Positions 8,333 to 19,436 of a DNA stretch of 64,000 nt are shown one piece after another. The notes beneath the pieces are model-generated. The model did no database searches, was not told the DNA's origin, and saw only the letters and a program-made list of their open reading frames with translations. The stretch is from positions 4,526,001 through 4,590,000 of the forward strand of contig NC_046676.1 of assembly GCF_003369915.1 (NCBI RefSeq), read 5' to 3'. The position numbers and the translations under genes were made by a program. Each line of letters opens with the position of its first letter. The stretch's first letter is position 1. This DNA comes from Drosophila miranda (Eukaryota; Arthropoda; Insecta; Diptera; Drosophilidae).

Positions 8333-10218
8333 GGAGGGGCGAGAGGACTCCGCCCTGCGGGGTGCCTCTACTGACAAATCTGGTGGACGTTGACGTCCCC
8401 AGTGATGCCTCAACCGTCCTGCATTGTAGCATCTGATCGATCAGGCTCACCGTCCGGGAGTCAACCCCCAGGTCCGTCAGTGATGGCGGTCGGGAGGATG
8501 TTATTAAAGGCGCCTTCTATGTCGAGGAAGGCTACCAAGGTGTACTCCTTACAGTTGAGGGACGCTTCTATGATCGATGTGATCGAGTGTAGGGCCGTTT
8601 TGGGTGGATTTTCCTTTCCGATAGGCATGCTGCTAGGCGGAATATTTACTGTGAGATGCATCCCCAAAAGCCGTTCCATCGTCTTCAGAAGAAAAGACGA
8701 TAGACTTATGGGTCTGAAATCTTTTGGGGCAGTGTGCGAGGGCTTGCCTGCCTTGGGTATGAATACGACTTTGGTCTGAAGCCAGGTGTCAGGAATGCAC
8801 CCGTGGGAGAAGATTCCCTCGTAAATTATTTTGAGCCAGTTAATGGCTTTATGTCCCGCGTGAATCAGTTGGGCAGGGAAAATGCCGTCTGGCCCCGCGG
8901 ACTTGTAGGGTTTAAAGCTTCTGATCGCCCAAGAAATGTTCTCCTGGCTTAGCAGTCTCAGGATGGCATTTGAGGCGATAGAAGGAGGCGCGAGGTAGTT
9001 GGGTCTGTTTTCATCGCAGCCAGGGAAGTGGGTATTTAGGAGAAGATTTAGCGACTCATCGCTGGACGTAGTCCACGACTGGTCGGTGTTCTTCAAGTAG
9101 CCCAGGGTGGGTGTTGTCTTCGAGAGAACTCTGCGCAAGCGTGAGGCTTCTGAGTTACTCTCGATTTCGCTGCAGAACTTACGCCATGAGGCGCGTTTGG
9201 CTTTTCTAAGTTCTTTGTTGTAGGTTGACAGACTGCCCTTGTATTCGGCCCAGTTTTGCTCAACGTTTTCAGCCTTAGCTTTATTGAAGAGTCTCCGGGA
9301 GGCTTTCCGGAGTTCACCCAGTTTCGGATTCCACCATTCAGGTTTTTTCCGGCCTCTGTTCTTGCCAGAGGGGCATGCTTTGTCGAGAGCCTTATTGCAG
9401 GCGTCGGTAAAGATCTTAAGAAGACGAGTCGTGGCCTCCGTGGAGAACTCCTCCTCAGATGGGGGCTCAGGGAGAACACGACAGAGGTAATCAGAGTACC
9501 GAGTCCAGTTTGTCCGCCTGATGTTCCGGAATCGGACTGGCCTCGGTACTGAGAAGGAGAAGACAGTTTCCACGTACCTGTGGTCCGAGAAGGAGTGCTC
9601 CTCCAGGACCCTCCAGGATACAATGTTACGCTGTATCTCATGAGAGGCAAGCGTGAGGTCCAGGACCTCCTTGCGGTTTTTAATGATAAAGGTGGGATCA
9701 CTACCCCGGTTTAGTAAGACCATCTGTGTGGTCAGTAAGTAACTGAAAAGGTACTCACCCCTTTCGTTTGTGTCAGTGCTTCCCCACTGACAGTGATGTG
9801 CATTGGCATCGCACCTCACAATCAGGCCGATGTCCTTGGCCGAGCAGTTTGCGATTAGAGCCCGGAGAGGCGCGTGTGGAGGGGGGTTTGGTTGTTCATG
9901 CCCCATGTATGCGGAGCAGATCCTCAGTGAGCGCTCCTGGCCTTCGAGGCTCACTGCGGTGTGGTCTTCATTGCTAAAATTTGGGAGCAAAAATAAGTGC
10001 AACTCTCTTTTTGCAAGAATGCAGGTACGAATTTTACCTGCGGTTTCAGCTACGTATAGCTTGTAGTCAGAAGTCCTCAGACCGGAGACCCTGTTTCCGA
10101 GGATCCAGGGCTCCTGAATGAGGACTATGTCGGCTCCACCCTTGGCCAGGTGGAGCAGTAGAGCAGCGCATGCTGCCTTACAATGGTGGAGGTTTATCTG
10201 CAGGAGCGTCAACGACAT
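8333..10218 (-). pseudogene. LOA ORF2 N-terminal part: AP endonuclease and reverse transcriptase
   Basis: ATG at 10218 starts an open frame of 585 codons down to 8461. It holds an apurinic-type endonuclease with QEPWI, CDANAHH and SDHRYV motifs (residues about 35-225), then a linker, then reverse transcriptase (FKPYKSAGPDGI, FIPKAGKP, FLDIEGAFNNI). A frameshift near 8460 moves the frame, and the RGTPQGGVLSPLL motif follows at about 8375-8337 just before the nested element. The start overlaps the end of ORF1 by 41 bases, a -1 arrangement usual in the R1/LOA group. It would encode the nicking and copying enzyme of the element but is inactive because of the frameshift and the insertion. Confidence 0.88.
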
Positions 10219-11603
10219 TCCTGAGGCTCGCCTCCACCATTGTTGCTTCTAGATCGCTGTCAGGGGACTCCGGCTCCTCCGCGACAACGATGTGGCTGAG
10301 ACCTCTGGCTAGGTCGCTCTCGTCGAACGTGTAGTCGTCCAAGATGTCGTCCGACATCATGGACGCCGCATCCGACGCCGGGTTGTCTTCCTCGCACGAG
10401 GCCCCCTCTTTCGGGATCTCCGGCAGCTCCGGGTCTGGCTCGACCTCCGCTTGCCTGCCCTTGCGATCGGACTTGTAAGTGGATATGGTGACCTTCTTGT
10501 AGCCATAATCCACTACACCGTCCGACTTTGCGAGGAGATCAATGGATTCCTCATTTAGGACGAGGATAATCTGGCGCCTCTGCCCTTGGATATCCTCCAC
10601 CTTTGCCACCTTCCAATCGGCTGTAGGAAGGTGGGGGTTGCAGACCTGCAGTAACCTGAGGATCTTCTCAGGCTCTGCAGGCTTAGCCGAGACCCACGCT
10701 CTGGCTCTCGGGCGTCTAGGGACATCTTCCCACTTCACGGCCTCCAGTTTCGCCCCTGGATAGACCTCTTTGAGGGCCGCCACCGCCTTCATGTAGAGGG
10801 CCGCAGAGCGAGCGTCTTGGCAGGCGATGGCTTTCACCTTGCCTTGATGCCACCCTGCGTCCTCACACTTTGGCGGTGGTCCGCCGTTCTCCTCCAGTTC
10901 CAGTAGGAACCGGTCCTGGAGCTCGTTCTCCACCAGGTGCCACTTATCGCGAGGGACATGGCCGTCCTCGGCGCCCCTGTCCAGGACACCGATCAGGGTC
11001 CTGCCCCTCGCCACCTCAGCGAACGACCGGTCCCCGCTTGGCTTGCTGGGCTTGGCCTGGCTGATTTGCGTGGTCCTCCGCTGAGCGTTGCCGCTTGTTG
11101 GGGGCCTTGGCTGCGCCCTTTCCGGCTTTGGCTGGCTGGAACAGTGGAAGGATTGAGGAGGCCCACAGCCTCTGCTCCTTTCCTTCGGCTGACGCCCTGA
11201 AGTTCGGGTCTTCGTTGGATAGGACGAAAGCCGCTCGTCTCCTGTCCTGGTACGACGGCTTTCCTCCCCGTGGTGCAGAAACGCTGCCCGCCGGGGCTCC
11301 CATGGGTTCTTCGGTCCCGGTGCGCTTACCAGCCGCGATTACGCTCTGCTTGGCAGCCACCCCGGTATCCGCTTCGCCCTTGGAGCCACCCGACTTGGAA
11401 GGACACGATTGGCTTTTCGGGCCCCCCCTCGCTGCGGCTGCTGCCTGAAGACGGTGGACCGACTCAGTCTCCTTCCCCGTCTTCTTTAGACCCGTTTTCC
11501 CAGGCGCTGGTGCAGAGGGATTGGCTTGTCCCTCCGGTACTTTAAGAGGAGTACCGAGCTCCTTTGCGGTTTTGTTGGTTTTGATATTTTGAGTATTTGA
11601 CAT
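10178..11603 (-). pseudogene. LOA ORF1 (Gag-like protein), frameshifted
   Basis: ATG at 11603 (MSNTQNIKT) opens a basic, low-complexity N-terminal half, stopped at 11016. The downstream half continues in another frame from about 11040 to 10178. The second half contains the conserved globular region (KAIACQDARSAALY through VDYGYKKVTISTYK), a fold resembling DUF4780, and ends in an acidic tail rich in Asp and Glu. A single-base shift around 11020-11045 separates the halves. The fragment at 1-1546 reads through this junction in a different frame arrangement, so the shift is probably decay and not programmed. The protein would bind element RNA. Confidence 0.75.
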
Positions 11604-12099
11604 AGTAGTTCCCACGAGTAGGCAGGAAGGGGATGGTCACCTGAGGCATAGCCCGCTTGCCCCGGCAAGCCTGATTTAAACTGGAGGTCGGCAGGTATCC
11701 AGAGTCCGCATATTAGCGACCGGGCACCCCCCCGGCCATGCATCCCTCGGCATATAACAGTGTCACCTTGGATTGGGGTAATTTCACTGAGAGTTTTCTT
11801 CTCTCCGCCCGACTACCATTCGCCAGCATCCTAGCAGAGACATGACCGTGCTAGGACCTGTTTCCAGCCGCCCTCACGGGGAGAGTATAGTCGCACTTCC
11901 ACCGGTGTGCACAGTTACGGCGGGTGACGGTTCGCTCGCAACCCTCTGTGTCCTAGGGGGGGTGTGAGACGCAGACCGCACCGGGTATTACTAACCGGAG
12001 TGGCTGCGCCTCAGTTCCGAGTTCACAGTTGTGCGAGCCGACCCGTCATCCGTTTGTCCCCCTGTAGCACCCGATGGCTGACGGCCAATAATCTAAATA

Positions 12100-13540
12100 A
12101 CATTGTTAACATATATTATGAGGGGCATAAAAGCCCATACATTGTATATATAGAAATGAGCGTGAATAATACCAGAAAGGCTATTAACCAGCTCGAGCTA
12201 TTCGATCTGTTGCTGACACTGGGCATTGTCGATATCGAGAAGGTTGTTAGACTAGGCTATGGCAGGAGTAAGATTGTATGCGGTTCGGCAGAGTGTGCAA
12301 ACGGGATTTTTCTGCACTTTCTTCATTGGGATAATTTTTGTGATCGGGACAACGGCTAGCAGTTCTCATAACGTCAGAAATCCCAATTAAGGAAATATTT
12401 AGTATTACAAGTAGGGGGTAGTAGGGGGAACGTGTTCCCACCGGTTGGGTGAAACTATGCACTATGGTCCCAACGACCACTTTTGTTGGCCAAAACCCAA
12501 CTTTTAAAAGTCAAAACTAAAACCTGATTTTGATCACTCTGCATTAGAAAAAGAGTGATCATCAAAGCTGCGTACCAGAAAATTCCAAAGCGAACATCAA
12601 TTTATTGATTTAAGTGGCAGGCATGGCCGCACGAAAACGAGGAAAATACGACCGCGCATTTGTTTCAGAACTTTTATCTTTATGCCCAGAGAAGGCTAAA
12701 TTAGTTCGTGTTAAAAATATGCTCAATACTTGTTTTTCATTATAACTAAAAATTTTAATATTTAATATTCAAAAGGCGGTCCCACACCCTTTTTTTCTTT
12801 CATCCACTTCTTATTGAATATATATGTATATCCAATACAAAGAATTAAATAATTTTGGCCAAAAAAGGTGGTCGTTCAGTGGAGAGTAGTTACCAATTCA
12901 AATCAATTTCCTATATTCTTAACAGAAAGTGAAACCTTTTGTGGAGTTCAAATTCAAATGTGGTCTGTGCAAACTGTAAGTGGAAACATACTTATCCGCA
13001 GTGCGAGGCCAGACAAAAGTTGATGACTCTGGAAAACATAGCTAGAGCGGAGTTCGAGGCTAGGTATCCGATACTTTTGATAGGGCTTCTCTCAACCTGA
13101 GTGGAACCAAGGGGATTTCCCCATCCTATTTGGCAAACTAACCGTCGCCTGAACTCCTAAATAACAGCTCAGATTCCGCTGAGGAAATTAATTCTGTCAC
13201 CTCATTCGCGGAGGTGATCAAAACCAATGCAGCCGCAATGTGGGGTCGGCCAAAGCAGCAGCAAACATGGCGGAGCCCCCATATGCGCAAGAAATTGGTT
13301 AGAACCTCATTCGCGGTGTCTTCCATAGCCCAGGAAAAGCTTAAAACACTGGCGGGCAAAAACCTAGCGCTGATCTTGGCTGATCCAAGCAACATCATGA
13401 AAGGGGATTCTACATCGAATAAATTGGTTGATTTTTCAATGCTCAAGGGAGTACGGTTTCGCCTGCATTTGAAAATATGCGCTCGCATGGCACTGACGTG
13501 GCGACTATGCAGAGGCGCTTTAGCATATACTTATGTATAA
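12100..13540 (+). pseudogene. Decayed I/Jockey-type retrotransposon ORF1 remnants
   Basis: Fragments of a Gag-like protein are visible in the plus-strand frames. A stretch at about 12157-12300 (LELFDLLLTLGI, VVRLGYGRSKIVC) resembles the RRM-like part of I-clade ORF1. At about 12940-13070 comes a Cys-containing segment (NCKWKHTYPQCEARQKL). At 13170-13500 comes a segment with SVTSFAEVIK, like the SYA-type motif of such proteins. Stops and frame changes lie between them. 12380-12940 shows nothing else apart from a small hairpin. The family assignment is by general resemblance only. Confidence 0.4.
12531..12561. repeat. Perfect 10-bp inverted repeat
   Basis: TGATCACTCT (12531-12540) and AGAGTGATCA (12552-12561) are exact complements separated by 11 bases. 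It could be a cruciform-prone relic of a transposon end. No neighbouring structure explains it. Confidence 0.6.
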
Positions 13541-13559
13541 AGTAGCGGGTATTGCGCTT

Positions 13560-14870
13560 TCCGCTGATACCACCATACCAGTGGATCATCTTTTTGGCTG
13601 ACGTACTCTTCCACCAAGTATTTATCCATTTCTCTGATAGACGCTGACGTATTGTTGGTGGGTTGGCTTACTTGCTGAAAAGTGGTGACAAATTCAGCCC
13701 ATATTGTGTTCTCTTCTTGTTGTATGTTGCGTATAAATTCTTGTAGAGGTTCATGGAGTTTGAGGCAATTTTATTTTTATATCTCCTACTGACTTTTTGA
13801 AGGACTCCGCAGATTTTAATGCGCTTCCATTGAACCTGGGATCCAAAATAGTGGTCTTCGCATGCAAAATATTTCACGAAATCGTGAAATATGCGGTCCA
13901 TCTCGTTTACCTGATTATTTTCAATACGGGAAACACTCCATCCATGAAAATTTAATCTGTTCTTGTTGATAGCTCTGCCCCGACTGCCTCTTTCAGAATA
14001 GATAGTGCAAACATTTTCTACGTTGAGTTCCAACGTGATGGCACATCCTGTGTTAGTTTGAGGTCAGGCCAACTTAAGCAGCGCTTGCATATCTTCAAGC
14101 TTTTTTAGGCCTGATGAGCTGCGATGAAAATATTCGGTTATAGCTTTAGCTTTTCTGCGCACACTTCTAATTTTTTTAGAGCCTTTTGGACAATTAGATT
14201 TAGGGTATAAGCAAAACACCGTATATGCCTCCAATTGCCGGTTCTAATAGCAAGAGAAATGTTGTGTGCATTATCGGATGCTATTGCTGCGACTCAAGGA
14301 GCCGGTTAATGTTTTCCTCGTCGGAAGCTTATACTTCGCGGAAGCTTATACTTCGGGGCGTGCGTCACATCATAAATAAATCTTTTGAATTTCGGTTCTT
14401 CGACCAACCGCAACGCGTGATGACCCTTGGCGATCATGCGTACAATCGGGCCATCGGTGTTTTGTCGGATACCGGGCTCCATAGACGCCGGGTTCTTGCA
14501 CTTTAAATGGCGCCTTACGTTGCTTTGACATTTGGAACTCAAAACAGATTTTCAATACTTGCACTTGGCTTCTTAGCGTCAAACTTCCTCGACATTATTC
14601 AAAATTTCACTATACTTTCGAATTAGCGACATACTAAATTTGTAAAAGAGTAAGCAGCTGTGAAGGTAATGAGCAAATATGAGCAACAACGCCCTTTGAA
14701 AATGCCCATTGAGGAGCAAAATTCATCAAAAAGTGAGTAAAGAACAAGTGAGCAAAAAAGAACAAGTCAACAAAATAGAACAAGTGAGCAAAAAGAAACA
14801 GTTTGGAAGGAACACGTTCAGTTGCTCACTTAAGTGAACACCTTTTTTTTGTTCACTTACTCATGAGCAG
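13560..14870 (-). pseudogene. hAT-superfamily transposase remnant with subterminal repeats
   Basis: On the minus strand at about 14515-14306 the frame reads MIAKGHHALRLVEEPKFKRF followed by PKYKLPR. This is the signature that follows the BED zinc finger in hAT transposases (family knowledge: typically MI..D.QP...VE..GF...). A short upstream piece at 14582-14500 could be the remains of the BED finger. A further minus-strand frame at 14033-13668 belongs to the same decayed element or its flank. From 14640 to 14870 the motif GTGAGCAAAA or GTGAGTAAAG recurs several times, together with its complement (TTGCTCACTT, TTCACTTACTC), as in hAT subterminal repeats. Stops and frameshifts make it inactive. 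Exact ends were not found. Confidence 0.55.
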
Positions 14871-15081
14871 CACAACACTACCGGAACATCAAACAATGAA
14901 GATTCTTCAGCTAAAAATTCAAAGTCTGACGCACAACAACAACAAACAGCTTCCAACAGGGACGAACAACGAAATAGATATTGTCATTCTCGCAGAGATT
15001 TGGGTGTTTAACAACGGCTACGGCGGGGTAGGCATCTACCATACAATAAATAGAGAACTACTTCGAAATTTTAGGAATTAA
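14866..15081 (+). pseudogene. Non-LTR retrotransposon endonuclease start, internally deleted
   Basis: The frame contains MKILQLKIQSLTHN followed by NEIDIVILAEIWV and NGYGGVGIY. This is the order of the first endonuclease motifs of I/Jockey-type ORF2 proteins, with material missing between them. It could be the ORF2 start of the same element whose ORF1 lies at 12100-13540, with the hAT element inserted between. That link is inference. Confidence 0.5.
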
Positions 15082-16000
15082 GACATTGAACCTCAAGAGT
15101 AATTTCAATATTCTTAGCATATACGCTAAAAGACATTTTCACAATTCAAATCGGGCATAAAAAACTGTTACGTTTTCGCACTAACCATACAGAATAAGAT
15201 GAGCCAGTTCATAGAACGAACATGTCGCACGTTGAACACAGAATATCCCGTCCCATGGGGTTCGGGTCTGGCGTTCGGTTACCGCCGCGTCATCATGAAC
15301 CAAACACAGAGAGAACTCTGTCCGTTTTCTGTGTGATTTCTGTGTTTTCTTGTACGCAGTGCTGCCGATTACGCTCTTTTACCGTCAGATTTGGCTTTTT
15401 TGAAGACCAAATGCGGAATACCTTACTTGAAAAAATATTCAGAAATTGCATGCAAATTGAATTAAATAGCGATATTAATTTAATAAAGAGATAAAATATC
15501 AGCGACAGCACTAGGTTTTGGATTGAGGCCTAACCTGACAGTATATATATGGTTAGTGCCTGCACGAAACATAATAAAAAAAGAATGGGCCGGGTGGGTG
15601 GAGGTGCAATACACTTGGGCGTGGGAAATAAAAAAAGCTGTTGTCTGTTTGATTTATCTGAATTCATATGTAAATTATCGGAGCCGAAGGCCCTGGGATT
15701 TAGTTTTCTGTGTTCCCACTGCGACACGTTTGATGTATGAACTGATGTATAATACTAAACGGTTAGTGGTGGTACAACACAACAAGGCAAAACTTCCCAT
15801 CTCTAGGAAACAAAACATCAGCTCCTATCAAACTTATTTAATTGACTTCATCGACGAAATTGATGTAAAACTATAACAAGTACTCAAAAATCTAATATTC
15901 TCTGACTTGGCAATTTCCACCTTCACATAAGCGGGCGGCCATATAATCCCACGCTACTCAAGGGTAGCATGGTAACTTAAACCGTCAACAAAAAAACAAA
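15082..16000. other. No gene seen
   Basis: AT-rich sequence with scattered short open frames, none with recognisable protein features. It probably holds old repeat debris and the 5' flank of the PGAP3-like gene. Confidence 0.5.
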
Positions 16001-16032
16001 CCAAAAAATGCAATTTAAATGGTTTTAGCACA

Positions 16033-17215
16033 ATGCTTAGTCTTAATTATAGTGCAATATTTTGGTTGTTGTTGGTCGGGGCCATTACTCTGTGCCATGC
16101 GTCCAATGGTGACCGTACTCAATTCTTTCACAACTGCCGGCAAAACTGCGAGCGAACCAACTGCTCTGCAGGTAATTAACTATACATGTAATAGAGTGCA
16201 CCTGACCAACCGTTGTTCTTTTCGCAGATGGCCTGGAAATACAGGAGCAGGCCGTGAACTTTTATAAGCAGTCGATATTCGATCAGATCTTTCAGTGGAG
16301 CTGTGCAGATGAGTGCCAGTATGGCTGCATGTGGCGGACTGTGGCTGCCTTTGCGGAACGAGCGTGGCCCATACCACAGTTCTATGGCAAATGGCCTTTT
16401 CTTAGAATGCTTGGAATGCAGGAGCCGGCCTCAGTCATATTCTCAATGTTAAATTTTATCATGCATTTCCGAATGCTGCGCAAGTTTCGACGAGAAGTGC
16501 GTCCAGATAGCCCATGTTACATGCTGGCTCATATATTCGGAGTGGTAAAAGGCCCCACGCCTTAACAATTCCATTTTGACTAATTAATGTTGCCCTTTTA
16601 GACGTGTCTCAATGGATGGATCTGGTCTTCAATATTCCACACGAGAGACTTTCCCTTGACTGAACTGCTGGATTATGCTTTTGCCTATTCTATAGTGCTC
16701 TGCACTTTCTACTGCATGGTGATGCGAATGCTTCATCGATACTCGCTGTTCCTACGCGGTGTGATCACGCTGGCCATTGTCTCCTACTACATTAACTACT
16801 TTGCCTACCTGAGTGTCGGCAAATTCAACTATTCCTTCAATATGAAAGTGAATATTGCCACCGGTGTTCTGTCCGCCGTGGGCTGGTTCATCTGGTGTCA
16901 CAGAGTGCGCACTCGGCGGCCCTACTTCAGGAGGATTCTTCGCTTTTATGTACTTTTTGCTTTGGCAATGAGCCTTGAGCTGTTGGACTTTCCGCCCATT
17001 TGCTGGATTCTCGATGCCCATGCATTGTGGCATTTTGCCACAGTCCCATTGGTTTCGCTCTACTACAAGTTGGTTTTCAAATGTCCCATATTTTATATGC
17101 TTATGTCTATTAAGTTTATTTATTTTTCAGTTTCTTGATCGAGGACTGCAGAACACTGCTAAAGGAGAAGGTCTTGTCGGGCGGCTACTCTTCGTACTTC
17201 AACAAGGACATTTAG
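16033..17215 (+). CDS. CG3271: PGAP3/Per1-like GPI-anchor remodelling protein
   Basis: There are four coding exons: 16033-16171, 16228-16544, 16602-17068 and 17131-17215. Together they make 1008 nt, 335 aa, in phase. The last intron uses a weak donor (AA|GTTGGT). The start was chosen as ATG 16033 because this frame gives a signal peptide (MLSLNYSAIFWLLLVGAIT) directly followed by the conserved luminal Cys region (FFHNCRQNC, CSADGLEIQ, WSCADECQYGCM). The larger open frame that begins at 16019 is out of phase. Hydrophobic segments that follow fit the seven-helix Per1 fold, with the conserved DAHALWH near the C-terminus. PGAP3 proteins remove an acyl chain from GPI anchors in the Golgi/ER. The stop lies 96 bp from the stop of the convergent cyclophilin gene. 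The symbol is given from recall of the D. melanogaster neighbourhood. Confidence 0.88.
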
Positions 17216-17310
17216 AAAATAACAAATTCGCTTCGATCACGCTTTGTTTACAGATACTGTATAGCAACATTTATTTATTTATACAAAATCCAATACCAAA
17301 AACATTCATT

Positions 17311-17920
17311 CTACATCTGTCCACATTGCGAAATCGTAACTGGAAGCTTGGGCTTGTTGTTGGGCCCCGTGGGAACATTTTCAATCTTTCGCATTATCAG
17401 CAGGCCGTCAAGTACGCGTCCAAATACCACATGCTTGCCATCAAGGAAGTTGCATTTGGCACAGGTAATGAAGAACTGGCAGCCATTAGTGTCCTTGCCG
17501 CTGTTGGCCATGGCCAGCAGGCCAGGTGAGTCGTGCTTCAAGGTAAAGTTCTCATCGCCAAATGTGTTGCCATAGATGCAGGTGACGCCGGTGCCATCGC
17601 CCTGGACAAAGTCTCCGCCTTGTATCATGAAATCTTTAATTACTCTGTGGAAGCTTGCGCCCTTGTAACCAATAGGCACACCATCTGGACGATACTCTCC
17701 TGTGCAGAATTGTCGAAAGTTTTCTGCTGTCCGCGGCACTGTATCAGCAAACAGCTCGAAGATCATGCGGCCGATTTCCTGCATGCAAAGTTGGTTAACA
17801 TAAATAAGTCAACTAATTATATGTGCCTCTACTCACGGTTGTGCCCACGGCAATGTCGAAAAATACGACTGGGTTGTTGGAGCTGCGCAGCTGGGACTGA
17901 ATTTGGTTCCAGTTGGGCAT
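17311..17920 (-). CDS. CG17266: Cyclophilin H (peptidyl-prolyl cis-trans isomerase)
   Basis: There are two coding exons on the minus strand: 17920-17837 ([20 protein letters not shown]) and 17778-17311, with a 58-bp intron, giving 183 aa. The catalytic cyclophilin block is complete: [15 protein letters not shown] with the active Arg, Phe, Met and Gln, then [19 protein letters not shown]. The insertion [10 protein letters not shown] is typical of the CypH (PPIH) subfamily, which binds the U4/U6 snRNP proteins PRP3/PRP4 in the nucleus. The length equals that expected for CypH. Upstream, at 18001 and 18064, are ATCGAT-containing DRE-like motifs, which suit a housekeeping promoter. Confidence 0.95.
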
Positions 17921-18000
17921 TTTAATTATTAAATGCAAATCGCTTAACAAATGCAAGAAGTTCGCGTGCCGGCAGGGTTTTGTTTACATTTTTGCGATGA

Positions 18001-18071
18001 ATCGATACGCACCAGAAATACCGATGTTTTGTAATACACTACCGATAGTCCAAATACCGGCTCTATCGATT
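18001..18071. promoter_or_regulatory. DRE-like motifs upstream of cyclophilin H
   Basis: AATCGATAC around 18000 and CTATCGATTAG around 18062 resemble the DREF element TATCGATA but are imperfect. They lie 80-150 bp upstream of the cyclophilin H start codon. Confidence 0.4.
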
Positions 18072-18099
18072 AGAATAACATGTGTGTTTTGTTTATAAT

Positions 18100-19436
18100 T
18101 TTGTGTTGATTCCGGATTTCAGTTGTTGAATTGAGTTATCAATCTTAAATCAGAAAGTGGTAAGTCGTGCTTAGCCAACAGCACTTCCACTTATTTATAT
18201 ACGTATTACTAGAATTTCTTAATTAAACGATCTAAAATGTCAAACTTTTCGTTGCATTGTCCGTTCGTTAAGGCAAGTTTTGACCCGTGCACAGTTTTAA
18301 TTATCATCTGCAGCCTGGTTGCCAGCATTAAAACTATGCTCATCTCCGATAAAACATAAATTCTTAACTTACACTTAGATTTGCTCACGTACAGATATTT
18401 TGATGAATCGCCACTCCAAGGCGTACCCTGGGGGGAAGGGTTGGGGTCAGCTGCCGCCTTCAGCATGCCTATTAGTACAACAAATTTATTTTTGTTATTA
18501 ATCATGTGTTGTGATTTTCGAATTAGTTTTTTTTTTTTACCAAGGCCCAATGCAATTATTAAAGAGTTGAATTGAATGCAGAAACTTTAGTCCCAAATAT
18601 TAATGTACATATATGTAACTGAAATGGATCTTGGTCCTGATACAATCGAAAAAACGATGACCAATTTTTTTTAAAGGCTGGAAAATAATTATTCTATTAT
18701 ATTTGAGGAAATCTTTGCAAGGAAGATGACCCCTTGATTAGATATTTTGGGTGGTTAATTGTTGTCGTAAAGCACAATCCGTATTTAGAGTCTGGTTTTC
18801 CTCAATTCTACAACAACTTTCAACCTACTTCCGAGCCTATTTTTTACCGATTTTTGACGGACGTCATACTAAGGATGCCCCAATCTCATATTATGTGTCA
18901 TGACTATTTGCTCAATATTTTCTCTCGCAGCATCGCAGCATGACCTCTGGGTCTTGTTAAGGCTGTCATATAATTAAGTTTTTCTGCATATGATACTGCA
19001 AGAGTGCACACAGGGTAATCGTCGTGCTGCACTACATTTCGATTGAAGAGAGTGATACCAGCCATATACATATGTAACATACTATACGTTTTGGAAAAAA
19101 ACATGCTCTAGTATGGTTTGTTCGTATCAAATTGGTGTCGACCCAGCTTAACAGAAACAATTCGGCTCCACCCGAGAAATCCTGGGCACGCCCTTGTCGT
19201 CACATTTCCTCTAGACTCTATTGTCTCAAAGGAATACATATGTATACACGTAAAGGGGCTTTTACACAAGGATTGATTTTACAGGCGTTTAAGCGGAAAA
19301 GTAATGAGCAAGTTGTGTGTATAAATTTTCAAATTTAAATATTCACTGCTGCCTCACGCTCTACATTAAGAATATAAGATTGGAATAAAGCTTTCAGCGC
19401 GGCTTTGGGTTTGTCGAGTTACCGCTAAAATAAGCT
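18100..19436. other. No gene seen
   Basis: AT-rich sequence with only short open frames on both strands. No domain, RNA gene or clear repeat was recognised. Confidence 0.5.

Larger units (their letters stand above)
1927..12086 (-). mobile_element. LOA-clade (bilbo/TRIM-like) non-LTR retrotransposon, split by a nested insertion
   Basis: The 5' end is at 12086 and the 3' end at 1927. The order on the minus strand is 5' UTR, ORF1 (11603-10178), ORF2 with endonuclease and reverse transcriptase (10218-8333), a gap caused by another element (3071-8328 plus the duplicated CATA), then the rest of reverse transcriptase and a broken RNase H and C-terminal region (3066-2076). It ends in a short tandem tail that reads GGTTAGGTTAGGTTAA on the plus strand. 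Without the nested insertions it is about 4.9 kb, a plausible size for a LOA element with an internal deletion. It is flanked by a perfect 13-bp target-site duplication. Frameshifts and deletions make it inactive. Confidence 0.88.
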
